NCBI GenBank assembly: GCA_020851035.1
Contig: JADZDM010000014.1
Coordinates: forward strand, 1 to 64,000
Reading direction: 5' to 3'
DNA length: 64,000 nt
From: Gemmatimonadaceae bacterium
Lineage (GTDB): Bacteria > Gemmatimonadota > Gemmatimonadetes > Gemmatimonadales > Gemmatimonadaceae
The notes under the pieces are model-generated. The model made no database searches and had not been told where the DNA came from. It saw only the letters and a list, made by a program, of their open reading frames with translations. Of the stretch, positions 1 to 8,616 are shown piece after piece. The position numbers and the translations under genes are program-made. How positions within the stretch are numbered: position 1 is the stretch's first letter; each line of letters starts with the position of its first letter.

Positions 1-906
1 ATGGAGCCGCTCGTTGACCTGAGCGGAAACGAGCCTGACCCCGGCGCTGACAGTCGCGCAACTGCGGCTTCAATGGAGCCGCTCGTTGACCTGAGCGGAA
101 ACGAGCCTGACCCCGGCGCTGACAGTCGCGCAACTGCGGCTTCAATGGAGCCGCTCGTTGACCTGAGCGGAAACCTGAGCATCGAGTTCGGCATCAGCCA
201 GCGCCTCCGCCAGCTTCAATGGAGCCGCTCGTTGACCTGAGCGGAAACCGGGCGCGCTCGCCAATGCGGCGAATGGGCCGATCACGCTTCAATGGAGCCG
301 CTCGTTGACCTGAGCGGAAACGGGCGCCAAACGCGATCCTCACCGCCGAGGCGATGGTGCTTCAATGGAGCCGCTCGTTGACCTGAGCGGAAACGCGCGC
401 GGCAGGAGGGGCGTCTCCTCACGGTGCAGCAGCTTCAATGGAGCCGCTCGTTGACCTGAGCGGAAACTGGCCCGACTGCCGCGCAGATCCTCGCGATCTA
501 CACGCTTCAATGGAGCCGCTCGTTGACCTGAGCGGAAACCGGCACCGGCATGGAAAACACCTACTTCTCGCTCACGCTTCAATGGAGCCGCTCGTTGACC
601 TGAGCGGAAACGAATCGCAGTGGGATGAGCTGGGCACGCTGTGCGACGTGCTTCAATGGAGCCGCTCGTTGACCTGAGCGGAAACGCCACGAGGAGCGGG
701 ATGCCCTGATTCGAGCCGAAAGCTTCAATGGAGCCGCTCGTTGACCTGAGCGGAAACATCCTGGCCGAGCTGAAGCCGCGTGGCGATCGCGTCGGGCTTC
801 AATGGAGCCGCTCGTTGACCTGAGCGGAAACGGTGCCCACGTCCGCCGGCAACCGGTGTGCGGTCGTGCTGCTTCAATGGAGCCGCTCGTTGACCTGAGC
901 GGAAAC
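1..906 (-). CRISPR. CRISPR array, 13 repeats (first one cut by the window edge)
   Basis: Twelve complete, identical 36-bp repeats start at 67, 139, 213, 286, 359, 432, 504, 576, 650, 722, 796 and 871, and a 30-base partial copy occupies 1-30. Twelve spacers of 36-39 bp separate them. Each repeat contains an inverted repeat, CCGCTC-N8-GAGCGG. The minus strand is the likely crRNA strand: on it the repeat begins GTTTCC and ends ATTGAAGC, which resembles the 8-nt 5' handle of many type I/III crRNAs; cas2 and cas4-cas1 are read in the same direction, and an AT-richer leader lies at 907-945. The leader-proximal, newest repeat would then be 871-906, and the array continues beyond base 1. The two spacers furthest from the leader are identical. 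The subtype cannot be fixed from the repeat alone. Confidence 0.98.
31..174. repeat. Tandem duplication of a spacer-repeat unit inside the array
   Basis: Bases 31-102 and 103-174 are two identical 72-bp units, each made of one 36-bp spacer followed by one 36-bp repeat. Both spacers start GAGCCTGACC and end CAACTGCG. Exact identity of neighbouring spacers is better explained by recombination or slippage between repeats than by two independent acquisitions. An assembly error is possible but would need a read-level check. Confidence 0.95.
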
Positions 907-1096
907 CCTACATATCCCAAACTACTTCCCTGCAACAGCTTACAAGCGCCCCTGCGAGCGGGTACCCAGGAAGCCACCCAACGGAACCGCGCGCCGGGCG
1001 CCACGACCACACTACCGCCGCCAACGTGCTGCCACGCAATGACTTGGCGCACGCGAGCGGCCCGGGCGAAACCTGAAGCACCCCACCGCTCGCACC
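907..1096 (-). promoter_or_regulatory. CRISPR leader region
   Basis: This 190-bp gap lies between the leader-proximal repeat (ends 906) and the stop of cas2 (1097). The 40 bases next to the first repeat (907-945, containing CATATCCCAAACTACTT) are clearly more AT-rich than the surroundings, as expected for a leader that carries the array promoter and the site of new spacer insertion. No exact -10/-35 pair can be assigned. The assignment depends on reading the array on the minus strand. Confidence 0.6.
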
Positions 1097-1393
1097 TCAG
1101 ATGATCACCGCCCCTGGCTTGTCACGCAGGCTGATCCCCTCGCGCCCCACGAAACTCACCGCATGCGGCGCGCGACCGCTCATCGGACCGAGATCCACGA
1201 ACATCACGCGATCCTCGGCCTGATGCATCACCTGTAACACCTGTTCCCGGAGCAACTGCAACTCCACGTCCGTGAGGTCGCAGATGAACACCGAATACTG
1301 CACGCCATCGCCATACCCGTCGAGCAATCGGTGCATCCGGCGCAGCCGCTTCGCCTCGCTCACGTCGTACGCGATCAGCCAGCGATGCCGCAT
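1097..1393 (-). CDS. cas2: CRISPR-associated endoribonuclease Cas2
   Basis: 98 aa, the usual length for Cas2. It begins MRHRWLIAYDVSEAKRL, with the ferredoxin-fold first strand and the conserved Asp in the YDV motif. In the adaptation complex a Cas2 dimer bridges two Cas1 dimers and sets the protospacer length; it is structural rather than catalytic there. The ATG lies 12 bp downstream of the cas4-cas1 stop, so the two are surely co-transcribed, and the array leader follows directly. All this places cas2 as the last protein gene of an adaptation module. Confidence 0.95.
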   Translation of the reverse strand: MRHRWLIAYDVSEAKRLRRMHRLLDGYGDGVQYSVFICDLTDVELQLLREQVLQVMHQAEDRVMFVDLGPMSGRAPHAVSFVGREGISLRDKPGAVII

Positions 1394-1405
1394 CGTCCCT
1401 CCGCC

Positions 1406-3091
1406 TCAGCGTGTCGTGAACGGCCGGTACGCCGCCGTCTCGGCCAGCAACACCGCCCGCAACATGCGCGCCTGCAGGTCGAACAGCCGGCGGTAACTCA
1501 CCTGATAGCCGAAGACGGGATGCATGATGAACTGCTCCAGCCGGCGCTCGAATCCCGCCAGCACGACCCGGCGACCCTTCGGCGTCAGCATCACCCCGCG
1601 CGCGCGGGCGTGGAAGGCCGACGGCTCGAGTTCACCCTGATTGAACAGAGTGATGCACACGGAATCGGCCACCAGCGGCCGGAACTCTTCCATCAGGTCG
1701 AGCGCCAGCGATGCACGGCCGTGGTGCGGCTCGTGCAGGATGCCCACGTACGGGTCGAATCCGGCCTGCAGCGCGGCCGAGGTGCACTCCCGCACCAGGT
1801 GCGAGTACAAGAAACTCAACACCGCGTTCACCGGGTCAAGCGGTGGACGCCGGTTGCGCCCGTTGGCCCGGAACTGCGCACCCGCCCACGCACCCCGTTC
1901 GCGGAACAGCGCCGGAAAGGCCGCGAAGTAAGTCCGTGCGGCGTAGCCTTCCATGCCCAGCAGCGTGTCGCGATCCGCCACCGTCCGTGACTGACGCGCG
2001 AGTTGAGCCAGTCGTCCCGTCACCGCATGGTCGGCCACCGGAAGATTGCGCCGCAGCAGGGTGCGCTGGTTCTGCACCTTGCCCGCCACCAGCGCCGCCG
2101 CGATCCGACCCTGCAGTGGTGTGCCGAGCGCACGGTGCTGCGCCATCCGGACCGATACGTTCCGGTGCCCGATCCCCGCGCCCGCCTGTCCCACGAACCA
2201 GCCGCCGAAGGAGTGGAACATCACCGGCGTTTCATCCTCCATCAGCGCGCGGATCGCCTGGGTGGTGACCTGGATGTTGCCATGCAGGACCACGGCGGAG
2301 ATGTCCTTCGACAACACCTTGACCGGGTCCGCATCCGGGGCTGTCACCACGAGGGTGTCACCGACCTTCTTCACCACGCTGCCCTGTTCCTGCACGTACA
2401 ATGGTCGTGCCACCGGCCGCGGCGCCACCAGACGGCGCACGGTGGTGGCGTCACCCCGACCCGCGAGCAGATTGGTCTCATCCAGCAGGCAGATTCCGTT
2501 CAACGAGCACCGGGTGCACTTCGGGCTGTCCACCAGCGGCGCCGGGCAGCGGCCGGACGACGCCATCGCCTGGACGCCCCGGATCGCGTCAGTGGCCAAG
2601 CTCACGAGCGCATCGTCGATCGGCACGTCGACCCGCTCCTTCACCTCGGCGAAGTACAGCACACCACGCTCCACGTGGTAGCCGTTGGCACGCAGGATCA
2701 TCGCCTGCACTGCCAGCTGCACGCGCTCCGGATCGTACGCGCGGGCCGCGTTGTCGGGCGGCGCACCCTTCTTGTACTCCACCGGAGTGGCGAGGCGTCC
2801 GGACATCTCCAGCAGGTCGACCCGCGCGATCAGACCGTCGACCTCGGACGAGAGCAGGACCGAACGGGCCGTGAGCTCGTGCGCGGGCTCAGGTGTGTCG
2901 GAGCCATCCGGCACCTGGCGCGGCGTCGGCACATCGACACGCCGGTGCACCCAGCGCCCCTCGATCGTGTCGAGGTTGTCCGACCACTCGCCCTGCACCC
3001 ATTCCAGGTACGCCAGACGCGGGCAGTAGACATACTCGTTCACCATCCTCGCCGGCACGAGGAGCTGATCTGATTCGGCGGTTTCCGACAT
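1406..3091 (-). CDS. cas4-cas1: Cas4-Cas1 fusion protein (CRISPR spacer acquisition)
   Basis: 561 aa from the ATG at 3091 (MSETAESDQL); upstream in-frame sequence lacks family similarity. Residues about 1-205 are a Cas4 RecB-like nuclease: Cys23 in VYCPRL, Asp92, the EYKKG motif at 105-109, Gln125, and the Fe-S cysteines 192, 195 and 201 (CTRCSLNGIC). Residues about 225-561 are Cas1, with the metal ligands visible as Glu381 (LLGMEGYAAR), His453 (LHEPHHGR) and Asp465 (LALDLMEEFRP). Cas4 trims prespacers and selects for PAM while Cas1 integrates them. Cas4-Cas1 fusions are known mainly from subtypes I-G (formerly I-U) and V-B, and from some other loci. No cas3, cas8, csb, cas12 or cas10 gene is seen between here and 64 kb, so any effector must lie left of the array, elsewhere, or be missing. 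Confidence 0.95.
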   Translation of the reverse strand: MSETAESDQLLVPARMVNEYVYCPRLAYLEWVQGEWSDNLDTIEGRWVHRRVDVPTPRQVPDGSDTPEPAHELTARSVLLSSEVDGLIARVDLLEMSGRLATPVEYKKGAPPDNAARAYDPERVQLAVQAMILRANGYHVERGVLYFAEVKERVDVPIDDALVSLATDAIRGVQAMASSGRCPAPLVDSPKCTRCSLNGICLLDETNLLAGRGDATTVRRLVAPRPVARPLYVQEQGSVVKKVGDTLVVTAPDADPVKVLSKDISAVVLHGNIQVTTQAIRALMEDETPVMFHSFGGWFVGQAGAGIGHRNVSVRMAQHRALGTPLQGRIAAALVAGKVQNQRTLLRRNLPVADHAVTGRLAQLARQSRTVADRDTLLGMEGYAARTYFAAFPALFRERGAWAGAQFRANGRNRRPPLDPVNAVLSFLYSHLVRECTSAALQAGFDPYVGILHEPHHGRASLALDLMEEFRPLVADSVCITLFNQGELEPSAFHARARGVMLTPKGRRVVLAGFERRLEQFIMHPVFGYQVSYRRLFDLQARMLRAVLLAETAAYRPFTTR

Positions 3092-3264
3092 GCTCGATGC
3101 GGTGCGTGAGGTCGACGGTTCCAGACCCAGACCGCGCGACGCCCGGAGCCCCCCGGGCCGCGATACGCGGCACACCGTTCATGACGTCACCATCCGCCTT
3201 CGTCTCTCACTGTCCCGAATGCCCGTCGTCCACGTTGCCGGCAGGGCACCGTGCCGGCATCCAC
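3092..3264. promoter_or_regulatory. Gap upstream of cas4-cas1, with a weak hairpin
   Basis: This 173-bp gap separates the cas module from the upstream DUF6263-like gene, both on the minus strand. Two copies of the palindrome TGCCGGCA at 3236-3243 and 3252-3259 can form a hairpin just after the upstream stop (3265). It lacks a T tract, so it is only a weak terminator candidate. No convincing promoter boxes were found, and read-through from the nurA-herA operon into cas4-cas1 remains possible. Confidence 0.3.
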
Positions 3265-4116
3265 CTACCGCTCCCCCCCCACCTCCCCCACCCGCTGCTC
3301 CACCCGCATCACGAACCGCATCGGCGGCATCCCCCCCTGACCGACCATCACCGCCCGCATCGTCATCAGCATCCGCGACCGCGTGATCCACCCCCGCCGA
3401 CGGTCCAGCAGCACCCACCCGGTCACGCTCGCCCCCGCATCCACCGCCACGTCCTTCATCAGCCCGCGCACCGACACCCACGCGAAGTCGCCGAAGTGCG
3501 TCAGCGAGTCGAGCGTGAATTGCACATCGATGCCGTCGCCCGGCGCGCCGGCCAGCGCCATGTGCCGCGTCCAGCGCTCCCGCGCCCGCACCGGCGTCAC
3601 GGGCAGCGCCGCCGGCACCCGGTCCACCAGCGCCGCCAGCGTCGCGATCGTGGCCGCGGTCTGCACCGACGCATCGTCCAGCACGATCAACTCACCATCC
3701 GGCGCCACCTTCATCCGCAGCGTGCGCCCCTGCAGCGCCATCCCGCTCGCGATCCGCGCCCGCCGGCTCTCCTCCTTGCCGCCGGTGGCCCGCACGGTCA
3801 CGCTCTCCACCAGCGACGTGACCACCGCCCCCAGCGAGTCCACCGCGTCCACCCGCGACCGCAGCACCACCATCGTGCGCGTGCTCACACGCACCGTGGA
3901 ATCACCACCCGCCAGCGCGATGGTGCCCTGCTCGTCCACGTCGTGCTCCACACGCTGGCGGATCATCTCGCCGGGATAGGGCCGCAGCACCAGCATCACC
4001 CGCAGGTCGGCGGGCGCCCGCGGGGCCGCCGCGCGCGCCCGCTGCGCCTGCAGCGATCCACACGCCAGCAGCACCAGCGCGGCACCGCGCCACACGTCAG
4101 AAACCGTACGGATCAT
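3265..4116 (-). CDS. Secreted DUF6263-like protein
   Basis: 283 aa from the ATG at 4116. The first 25 residues (MIRTVSDVWRGAALVLLACG, then SLQAQ) form a Sec signal peptide, possibly lipoprotein-like through LLACG. The rest is a β-rich domain with phrases such as RMKVAPDGELIVLDD and GWVLLDRRRGWI, typical of DUF6263-type periplasmic proteins with no known function. Its start overlaps the 3' end of herA (stop at 4097) by 20 bp, so translation is probably coupled. It is the last gene of the five-gene operon that begins at 8616. The family assignment is by sequence feel and is moderate. Confidence 0.6.
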   Translation of the reverse strand: MIRTVSDVWRGAALVLLACGSLQAQRARAAAPRAPADLRVMLVLRPYPGEMIRQRVEHDVDEQGTIALAGGDSTVRVSTRTMVVLRSRVDAVDSLGAVVTSLVESVTVRATGGKEESRRARIASGMALQGRTLRMKVAPDGELIVLDDASVQTAATIATLAALVDRVPAALPVTPVRARERWTRHMALAGAPGDGIDVQFTLDSLTHFGDFAWVSVRGLMKDVAVDAGASVTGWVLLDRRRGWITRSRMLMTMRAVMVGQGGMPPMRFVMRVEQRVGEVGGER

Positions 4117-6082
4117 CACCACCGGGCAGGGCGAGGGGCTGGACGAGCGGCTGCGGCACACCCAGCGGACGGGGGGCCACCTGCCGCCGGAACTGCGCCG
4201 TGAAATACGTTCGGACATCCCGCGGCTGTTCCCGCTCGGTGGCACGCACCGCACGCAGCACGTCCGCCTCGTCCACCAGCGCAGTGGCACTGCGCAGCCA
4301 GTCCAGCGTCAGCCCACCCTCCAGGCGCCGCAGCCGGCGCAGCATCGCGGCGTCGAACTCCTCCACCGGCGCCGCCGGGAACCGCTCCACCCCGGCGCGA
4401 CCGGTGAGCACGCTGGGTCGCGGGAACCGCACGAAGACGGGCTGCGAGAAATGGGGGTGCCGGACCATCAACTGCCCCTTGTCGAGGGTGGACAACTTCG
4501 TCCGGACGGCCGGACTCAGCACCGCATACCCCGGTGTGGCCAGTTCGTCGCCATCCATCCGCCCGTAGAGCGCCGTGCCGGCATTCCCCACCACCCGCTT
4601 GTGCACCTGGCTGCGGAACTGCTGGGCCGAGAAGAGCACCATCCCCAGGTAGCGGCCCCGCTCGGCGATGTCGAGCAGCATCCGGCGCACGTAGGTCTCG
4701 GGCCCGTCACCGGGCGCGTACTTGTTCAACTCGTCCACGAACACCACCACGTGGTTCACCCCCAGGTCGCGGCGCTCGAGGTGCTCGCGCAGCTTGCTGA
4801 CGACGCGCGCGAAGATCAGCCCCTGCGCATCCTCCTCCAGGTTCGCGACGTCGATCACGTGCACCGAACGATCCGCGAAGGTGCCGAACGGCAGGTCGCT
4901 CACGTCGGCACCGTCCGTCACCAGGCCGGCACAGCGCGTGGCCAGGTTCACGAGGCGGTTGCGCACCTTGCGCACGGTGGCCACGTGGTGCGTGCGCCAC
5001 GTCTGCGCGTCCTTGCGTTCCAGCCCGTCCAGCAGCGTGCGGAACCACGCATCCAGGTCGGCGAAGGTCTGCACCACCATCTCGCCGCCGATCAGCGGGT
5101 CGCTGAACTTCTGGCCCACCACGCGGTCGGTGATGAAGTCGATCAGCGCATCGGCCTTGGCGTCGATGTCCTCGCGGTCCAGCAGCACGCCGGCATACTG
5201 CAGCACCTCGCGCAATCCCCACGTGAGCGGCTGCACGTTGTGCAGCAGCGCCTCGTTGCTCCGGATGGTCGCCAGTCCGCGCAAGGCCGCGTCGTAGGGG
5301 GCGTAGTATTGCACGTTCGCGAACGGTGCGGCCGGCACGCCGAGTTTCTCGTACATCGCCAGGTCGTCCGGCGCGAGCGTGGCCGGCTGGTCGAGGTAGA
5401 GCAGGTCGGGGCCCTTCACGTTGAAGCAGACCGCCGCCACCGAGCCCTTCTCCGCCGGGAAGTGCTGGAAGATCGACTGCAGCAGCCACTCCACGGCACT
5501 CGTCTTCGTCGCCAGCCCGCTCACGCCGGTGATGTTCAGGTGCGCGGCCTCGGGGCCGAGCAGGAAGTCGGCGTCGAGGTACACCGGGCTCTCGGTGCCA
5601 CCGCTGCGGTACAGCCCCACCGGGATCGCGGTGCGGTGGTCGGAGGCGAGGTAGCTGTCCATCCGCAGTGCCAGCGCGACATCCGCGTCGTCCGCCAGCC
5701 AGACGGTGCCCATCGGCACCGGCTGCAGCGGCTCGTCGGGCATGTGGCGCAGCACGCTGGCGGTGTAAAGCCGGATCTCGGTGCGCTGCGTCGCCACCAG
5801 GCCGCCGTCGGGTTGCCCGTCGCGGCCGAGCACGTCGTCCAGCGGCGAGAGCATGTCGGTCCAGCCCTGCCCCTCCATCACCACGCCGAACACCTGCGGC
5901 ACGTGGCCGTTCACCGCCAGGCTGCCGTCCACGCGCACGATGGTGCCGATGCCGACATTCGCGTCCAGCGCCGTCCAGAAGTGGAACTCGTGCGGCGTGC
6001 TCGGGCGGCGCTCGGTGGCCACCACACGGCCCAGCGGGCGGCGGGTGTCGTCTGCAGGCAGGTCAATCATGTCGGACATCAT
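4097..6082 (-). CDS. herA: HerA-like hexameric DNA-translocating ATPase
   Basis: About 661 aa from the ATG at 6082; a second ATG follows immediately at 6079. The N-terminal ~100 residues look like the HAS β-barrel. The P-loop is GVSGLATKT at residues 186-194, Walker B is VVVFVDELN with Asp450 and Glu451, and an arginine-rich sensor segment AERGRYLGMVLFSAQQFRS follows, as in the DUF87/HerA-FtsK ATPases. HerA forms a hexameric ring that feeds DNA to the NurA nuclease for end resection. nurA ends 37 bp upstream on the same strand, which is the classical pairing. In bacteria HerA partners act either in repair or in phage defence; the cas genes lie about 1 kb downstream. Confidence 0.85.
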   Translation of the reverse strand: MMSDMIDLPADDTRRPLGRVVATERRPSTPHEFHFWTALDANVGIGTIVRVDGSLAVNGHVPQVFGVVMEGQGWTDMLSPLDDVLGRDGQPDGGLVATQRTEIRLYTASVLRHMPDEPLQPVPMGTVWLADDADVALALRMDSYLASDHRTAIPVGLYRSGGTESPVYLDADFLLGPEAAHLNITGVSGLATKTSAVEWLLQSIFQHFPAEKGSVAAVCFNVKGPDLLYLDQPATLAPDDLAMYEKLGVPAAPFANVQYYAPYDAALRGLATIRSNEALLHNVQPLTWGLREVLQYAGVLLDREDIDAKADALIDFITDRVVGQKFSDPLIGGEMVVQTFADLDAWFRTLLDGLERKDAQTWRTHHVATVRKVRNRLVNLATRCAGLVTDGADVSDLPFGTFADRSVHVIDVANLEEDAQGLIFARVVSKLREHLERRDLGVNHVVVFVDELNKYAPGDGPETYVRRMLLDIAERGRYLGMVLFSAQQFRSQVHKRVVGNAGTALYGRMDGDELATPGYAVLSPAVRTKLSTLDKGQLMVRHPHFSQPVFVRFPRPSVLTGRAGVERFPAAPVEEFDAAMLRRLRRLEGGLTLDWLRSATALVDEADVLRAVRATEREQPRDVRTYFTAQFRRQVAPRPLGVPQPLVQPLALPGGDDPYGF

Positions 6083-6119
6083 CTCGCACGATACGGCTCG
6101 GTGAAACGGGGATCGAACG

Positions 6120-7127
6120 TCAGGCCACCGCACGGAGGTACACTTCGCAGTCACGGATGGCGTACGGCATCACGTCCCAGCGCGAATCCGGGCGCGCCAG
6201 TGGTGCGCGCTCCGCCAGCAGCCAGCGACTCACGCGATCGGCGTGCCCCTCGGCGGCGGCGGCATCCATCTCGCGTGCCCCGGTCTCGACCCGGACCAGC
6301 CCGAAGAAGGGATCGTGCCCGCTGGCGCTGCGCAGGCGCAGGTACCACGTGAGGAAGTGCGGGTTCCCGTCGCCGCCGAATGCGGTGATGCAGGAGGTGC
6401 GCTGGCCGGACGCGAGGGACGTCACCAGCGGCAGGGCATCATCGGGGAGGTAGAGCGTGGCATGGCTCTTCACCACGCCCACCACGCCGGTGCTGCGCAA
6501 CATCGCGCGGCTCGACCGCAGCGAGCCGTCCACGTACAGCGCGCGGGACGGGTGCGCACTGCACCAGGCCTCGCCCATGTCACGTTCCAGGTCGTTGCGC
6601 ACGCGCGAGAGGCCGTCGAGCGCCTGCCGCAGCAGTGCGGACGGATGGCGGGACGGCACCGGGAGGTCGTCGTCGGTGTCGCGCAGCAGGTGGCCGCGCG
6701 TGTCGAGGATGTCACAGAGCGCCGCCCACGTGGCGTCGCCGATGAGTGCCCGCGACCCGTACACCGCGTGATCCACGGCCGGCCGGAGCCAGGTGGCCAT
6801 GCGCCCCTCGAAGTCGCGCTCGCGGATGGCCGCCGCCGCGGTGCCGTGCAGCAGGGGCACGCCGTCGAGGTAGGCCACCGTGGCGCTGCGCTGGATGCCG
6901 TCCAGGAACCCCTCGAACGCCGCCACGACCGGTGCCTCCACGTCCAGCACGCGGAGCACGCCGCCCACGGGTTCCACGTTGGCCTGCTGCACGAGCGGCG
7001 TGTTGTCCTGCGCCAGGGCCTCGAGGCGATCCGGGCCGGCGAGGCGGACCCGATCGCCGAGTGATGCGCGCAGCACGCTGCGCGCCACCTCCACGGCACG
7101 GCCGGCAGGCGGTGCCGACGTGCTCAC
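6120..7127 (-). CDS. nurA: NurA-domain nuclease
   Basis: 335 aa from a GTG at 7127. The start shares GTGA with the stop of the preceding Lrp/AsnC-domain gene, which decides the start. The NurA fold is suggested by RALYVDGSLRSS (metal-binding DGS motif), followed about 15 residues later by GVVGVVKSH, and by the C-terminal WDVMPYAIRDCEVYLRA. NurA is a 5'-3' exonuclease and ssDNA endonuclease that sits on the HerA ring and resects double-strand ends. The gene precedes herA by 37 bp. Sequence divergence from archaeal NurA is high, so the assignment rests partly on the herA neighbour. Confidence 0.78.
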   Translation of the reverse strand: MSTSAPPAGRAVEVARSVLRASLGDRVRLAGPDRLEALAQDNTPLVQQANVEPVGGVLRVLDVEAPVVAAFEGFLDGIQRSATVAYLDGVPLLHGTAAAAIRERDFEGRMATWLRPAVDHAVYGSRALIGDATWAALCDILDTRGHLLRDTDDDLPVPSRHPSALLRQALDGLSRVRNDLERDMGEAWCSAHPSRALYVDGSLRSSRAMLRSTGVVGVVKSHATLYLPDDALPLVTSLASGQRTSCITAFGGDGNPHFLTWYLRLRSASGHDPFFGLVRVETGAREMDAAAAEGHADRVSRWLLAERAPLARPDSRWDVMPYAIRDCEVYLRAVA

Positions 7128-7402
7128 TCCACGCCGAGGTCCCACGCCTGCTCGAGATCCCGCTTCGAGTAGGCGCGGAAGGCGGTGAGCGTCTGCGTGC
7201 GCACGATGCCCGGCACCGTGATGAACTCCTCGGTCACCACCCGCGCGATGTCGTCCAGCTCCGGCACGCGCACGATCGCCACCAGGTCCCACGCCCCGCT
7301 CACCGAGTACACCTCGGCCACACCGCGGATCTCGGCCAGTTTCGTGGCCGTGGCCGGGATGCTGGCGGGTTCCGCCTGGATCAGCACGATGGTCGTGATC
7401 AT
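7124..7402 (-). CDS. Stand-alone Lrp/AsnC effector (RAM) domain protein
   Basis: 92 aa, only the ligand-sensing α/β domain of the Lrp/AsnC family: ITTIVLIQAEPASIPATATK, GVAEVYSVSGAWDLVAIVRV, VPGIVRTQTLTAF. The N-terminal helix-turn-helix that binds DNA is absent, so this is not a repressor by itself. It may modulate another Lrp protein or sense amino acids. Its ATG shares ATGA with the end of the aminotransferase gene and its stop overlaps the nurA start, so it is locked inside the operon. Confidence 0.85.
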   Translation of the reverse strand: MITTIVLIQAEPASIPATATKLAEIRGVAEVYSVSGAWDLVAIVRVPELDDIARVVTEEFITVPGIVRTQTLTAFRAYSKRDLEQAWDLGVE

Positions 7403-8616
7403 GCGGACACCCGCGTGAGGGACCGGTACGTTTCACAGATGCGCCGCACTGCCTCCAGCACGTCGGCTTCGGCCGCCGCGTAGCTGAGGCGCACCCAGCC
7501 CGGTGTGCCGAACGCGGTGCCGGGCACGATCGCCACGCCGTGTTCCTCGAGCATCTTCGCCGCGAACACGGTGCCGGCGTCATCACCGCCGCCGCTGATC
7601 GCACTCACGTCGAGGTAGAAGTAGAAGGCGCCGGAGGGGTGGATGTAGGGTGGCGCCCCCGCCTCGTCCAGGATCACCATCGCCGCATCGCGCCGCGCGC
7701 GGAAGGCGCGCACCATCGCGGTGATGCTCTCCTCGGCGGCGTCACGCTCCGTGAGCGCCGTGAGGGCGGCGTACTGGCTGGGCGTGGCGGCGTTCGACGT
7801 GGTGTGGCTCTGCAGGTCTGTCATCGCCTTCGCGACGGCCCGCGGCGCCACCGCCCAGCCGATGCGCCACCCCGTCATCGCGTACGACTTCGCGACCCCG
7901 TCCACGATCACCAGGTTCGAACGGTCCGTCACGAGCTCCAGCGCACTCACCGCCGGCACCTCGTAGGAGATGCGCCGGTAGATCTCGTCGCTCAGCACCC
8001 ACCAGCCGCGCGCGCGCGCCAGCGCCAGGATGTCGCGCAGGACGGCGGCATCCCAGGTGGCGCCGGTGGGGTTGCTCGGCGAGTTCAGCATCAGGCCGCG
8101 GGTGCGCGGCGTGGCCGCCGCCTCGAGATCGGCGACCGTCACCTGGAAGCCGTTGGCCGGATTCCCCATCACGGCCACCGGCGTCGCCCTGGCGAGGGCC
8201 ACGATCTCCACGTAGCTCGTCCAGGCCGGCGTGGGGATCAGCACCTCGTCACCGGCGCCGAAGAGCGTGAAGCAGGCGTTGAAGAGCGTCTGCTTGCTGC
8301 CGTTGCTGACCACCACGTCGGCGGCGGTGGGCGCATCGGCCACCGCGCCGGCCCAGCGGTCGGCGGCGTGGCTGGCGATGGCCTCGCGCAGCGGCAGGAT
8401 GCCCTCGGTGGCGGTGTACTTGGTGTGTCCGGCGGCCACGGCGCGGGCGGCGCCGGCCTTCACGAAGTCCGGGGTGTCGAAGTCCGGCTCCCCCACCCCC
8501 AGGTCGATGATCTGGCGGCCCTGCGCCTTCAGCGCCTTGGCCCGCGTCGAGACGGCGATCGTCGCCGAGGGGCGAAGCTGGGCGATGTTCGGGGACGGGA
8601 CGAACTCGGCAGGCAT
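7399..8616 (-). CDS. aspC: Class I/II PLP-dependent aminotransferase (aspartate aminotransferase type)
   Basis: 405 aa, normal for AAT subgroup Iγ. Visible motifs are DLGVGEPDFDTPDFV near the N terminus, NSPSNPTGATW (substrate-binding Asn), LSDEIYRRI (Asp that contacts the PLP pyridine) and the Schiff-base lysine in GVAKSYAMTGWRIGW; the C-terminal Arg is in GWVRLSYA. It transfers the amino group between aspartate or a related amino acid and 2-oxoglutarate. It is the first gene of the operon with the AsnC-domain protein, nurA, herA and the DUF6263-like gene. The gene symbol is by subgroup only; the substrate is not certain. Confidence 0.88.
   Translation of the reverse strand: MPAEFVPSPNIAQLRPSATIAVSTRAKALKAQGRQIIDLGVGEPDFDTPDFVKAGAARAVAAGHTKYTATEGILPLREAIASHAADRWAGAVADAPTAADVVVSNGSKQTLFNACFTLFGAGDEVLIPTPAWTSYVEIVALARATPVAVMGNPANGFQVTVADLEAAATPRTRGLMLNSPSNPTGATWDAAVLRDILALARARGWWVLSDEIYRRISYEVPAVSALELVTDRSNLVIVDGVAKSYAMTGWRIGWAVAPRAVAKAMTDLQSHTTSNAATPSQYAALTALTERDAAEESITAMVRAFRARRDAAMVILDEAGAPPYIHPSGAFYFYLDVSAISGGGDDAGTVFAAKMLEEHGVAIVPGTAFGTPGWVRLSYAAAEADVLEAVRRICETYRSLTRVSA

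Noticed and set aside
1-1104. Short open frames through the CRISPR array on both strands
   Set aside because: They encode only the repeat translated over and over (for example MEPLVDLSGN) with random spacer residues, and arise because the repeat lacks stops in these frames.
3265-8616. nurA-herA as a CRISPR effector
   Set aside because: Neither protein has crRNA-binding or Cas-specific features; only the proximity is real. It is kept as a context finding and not as an effector call.
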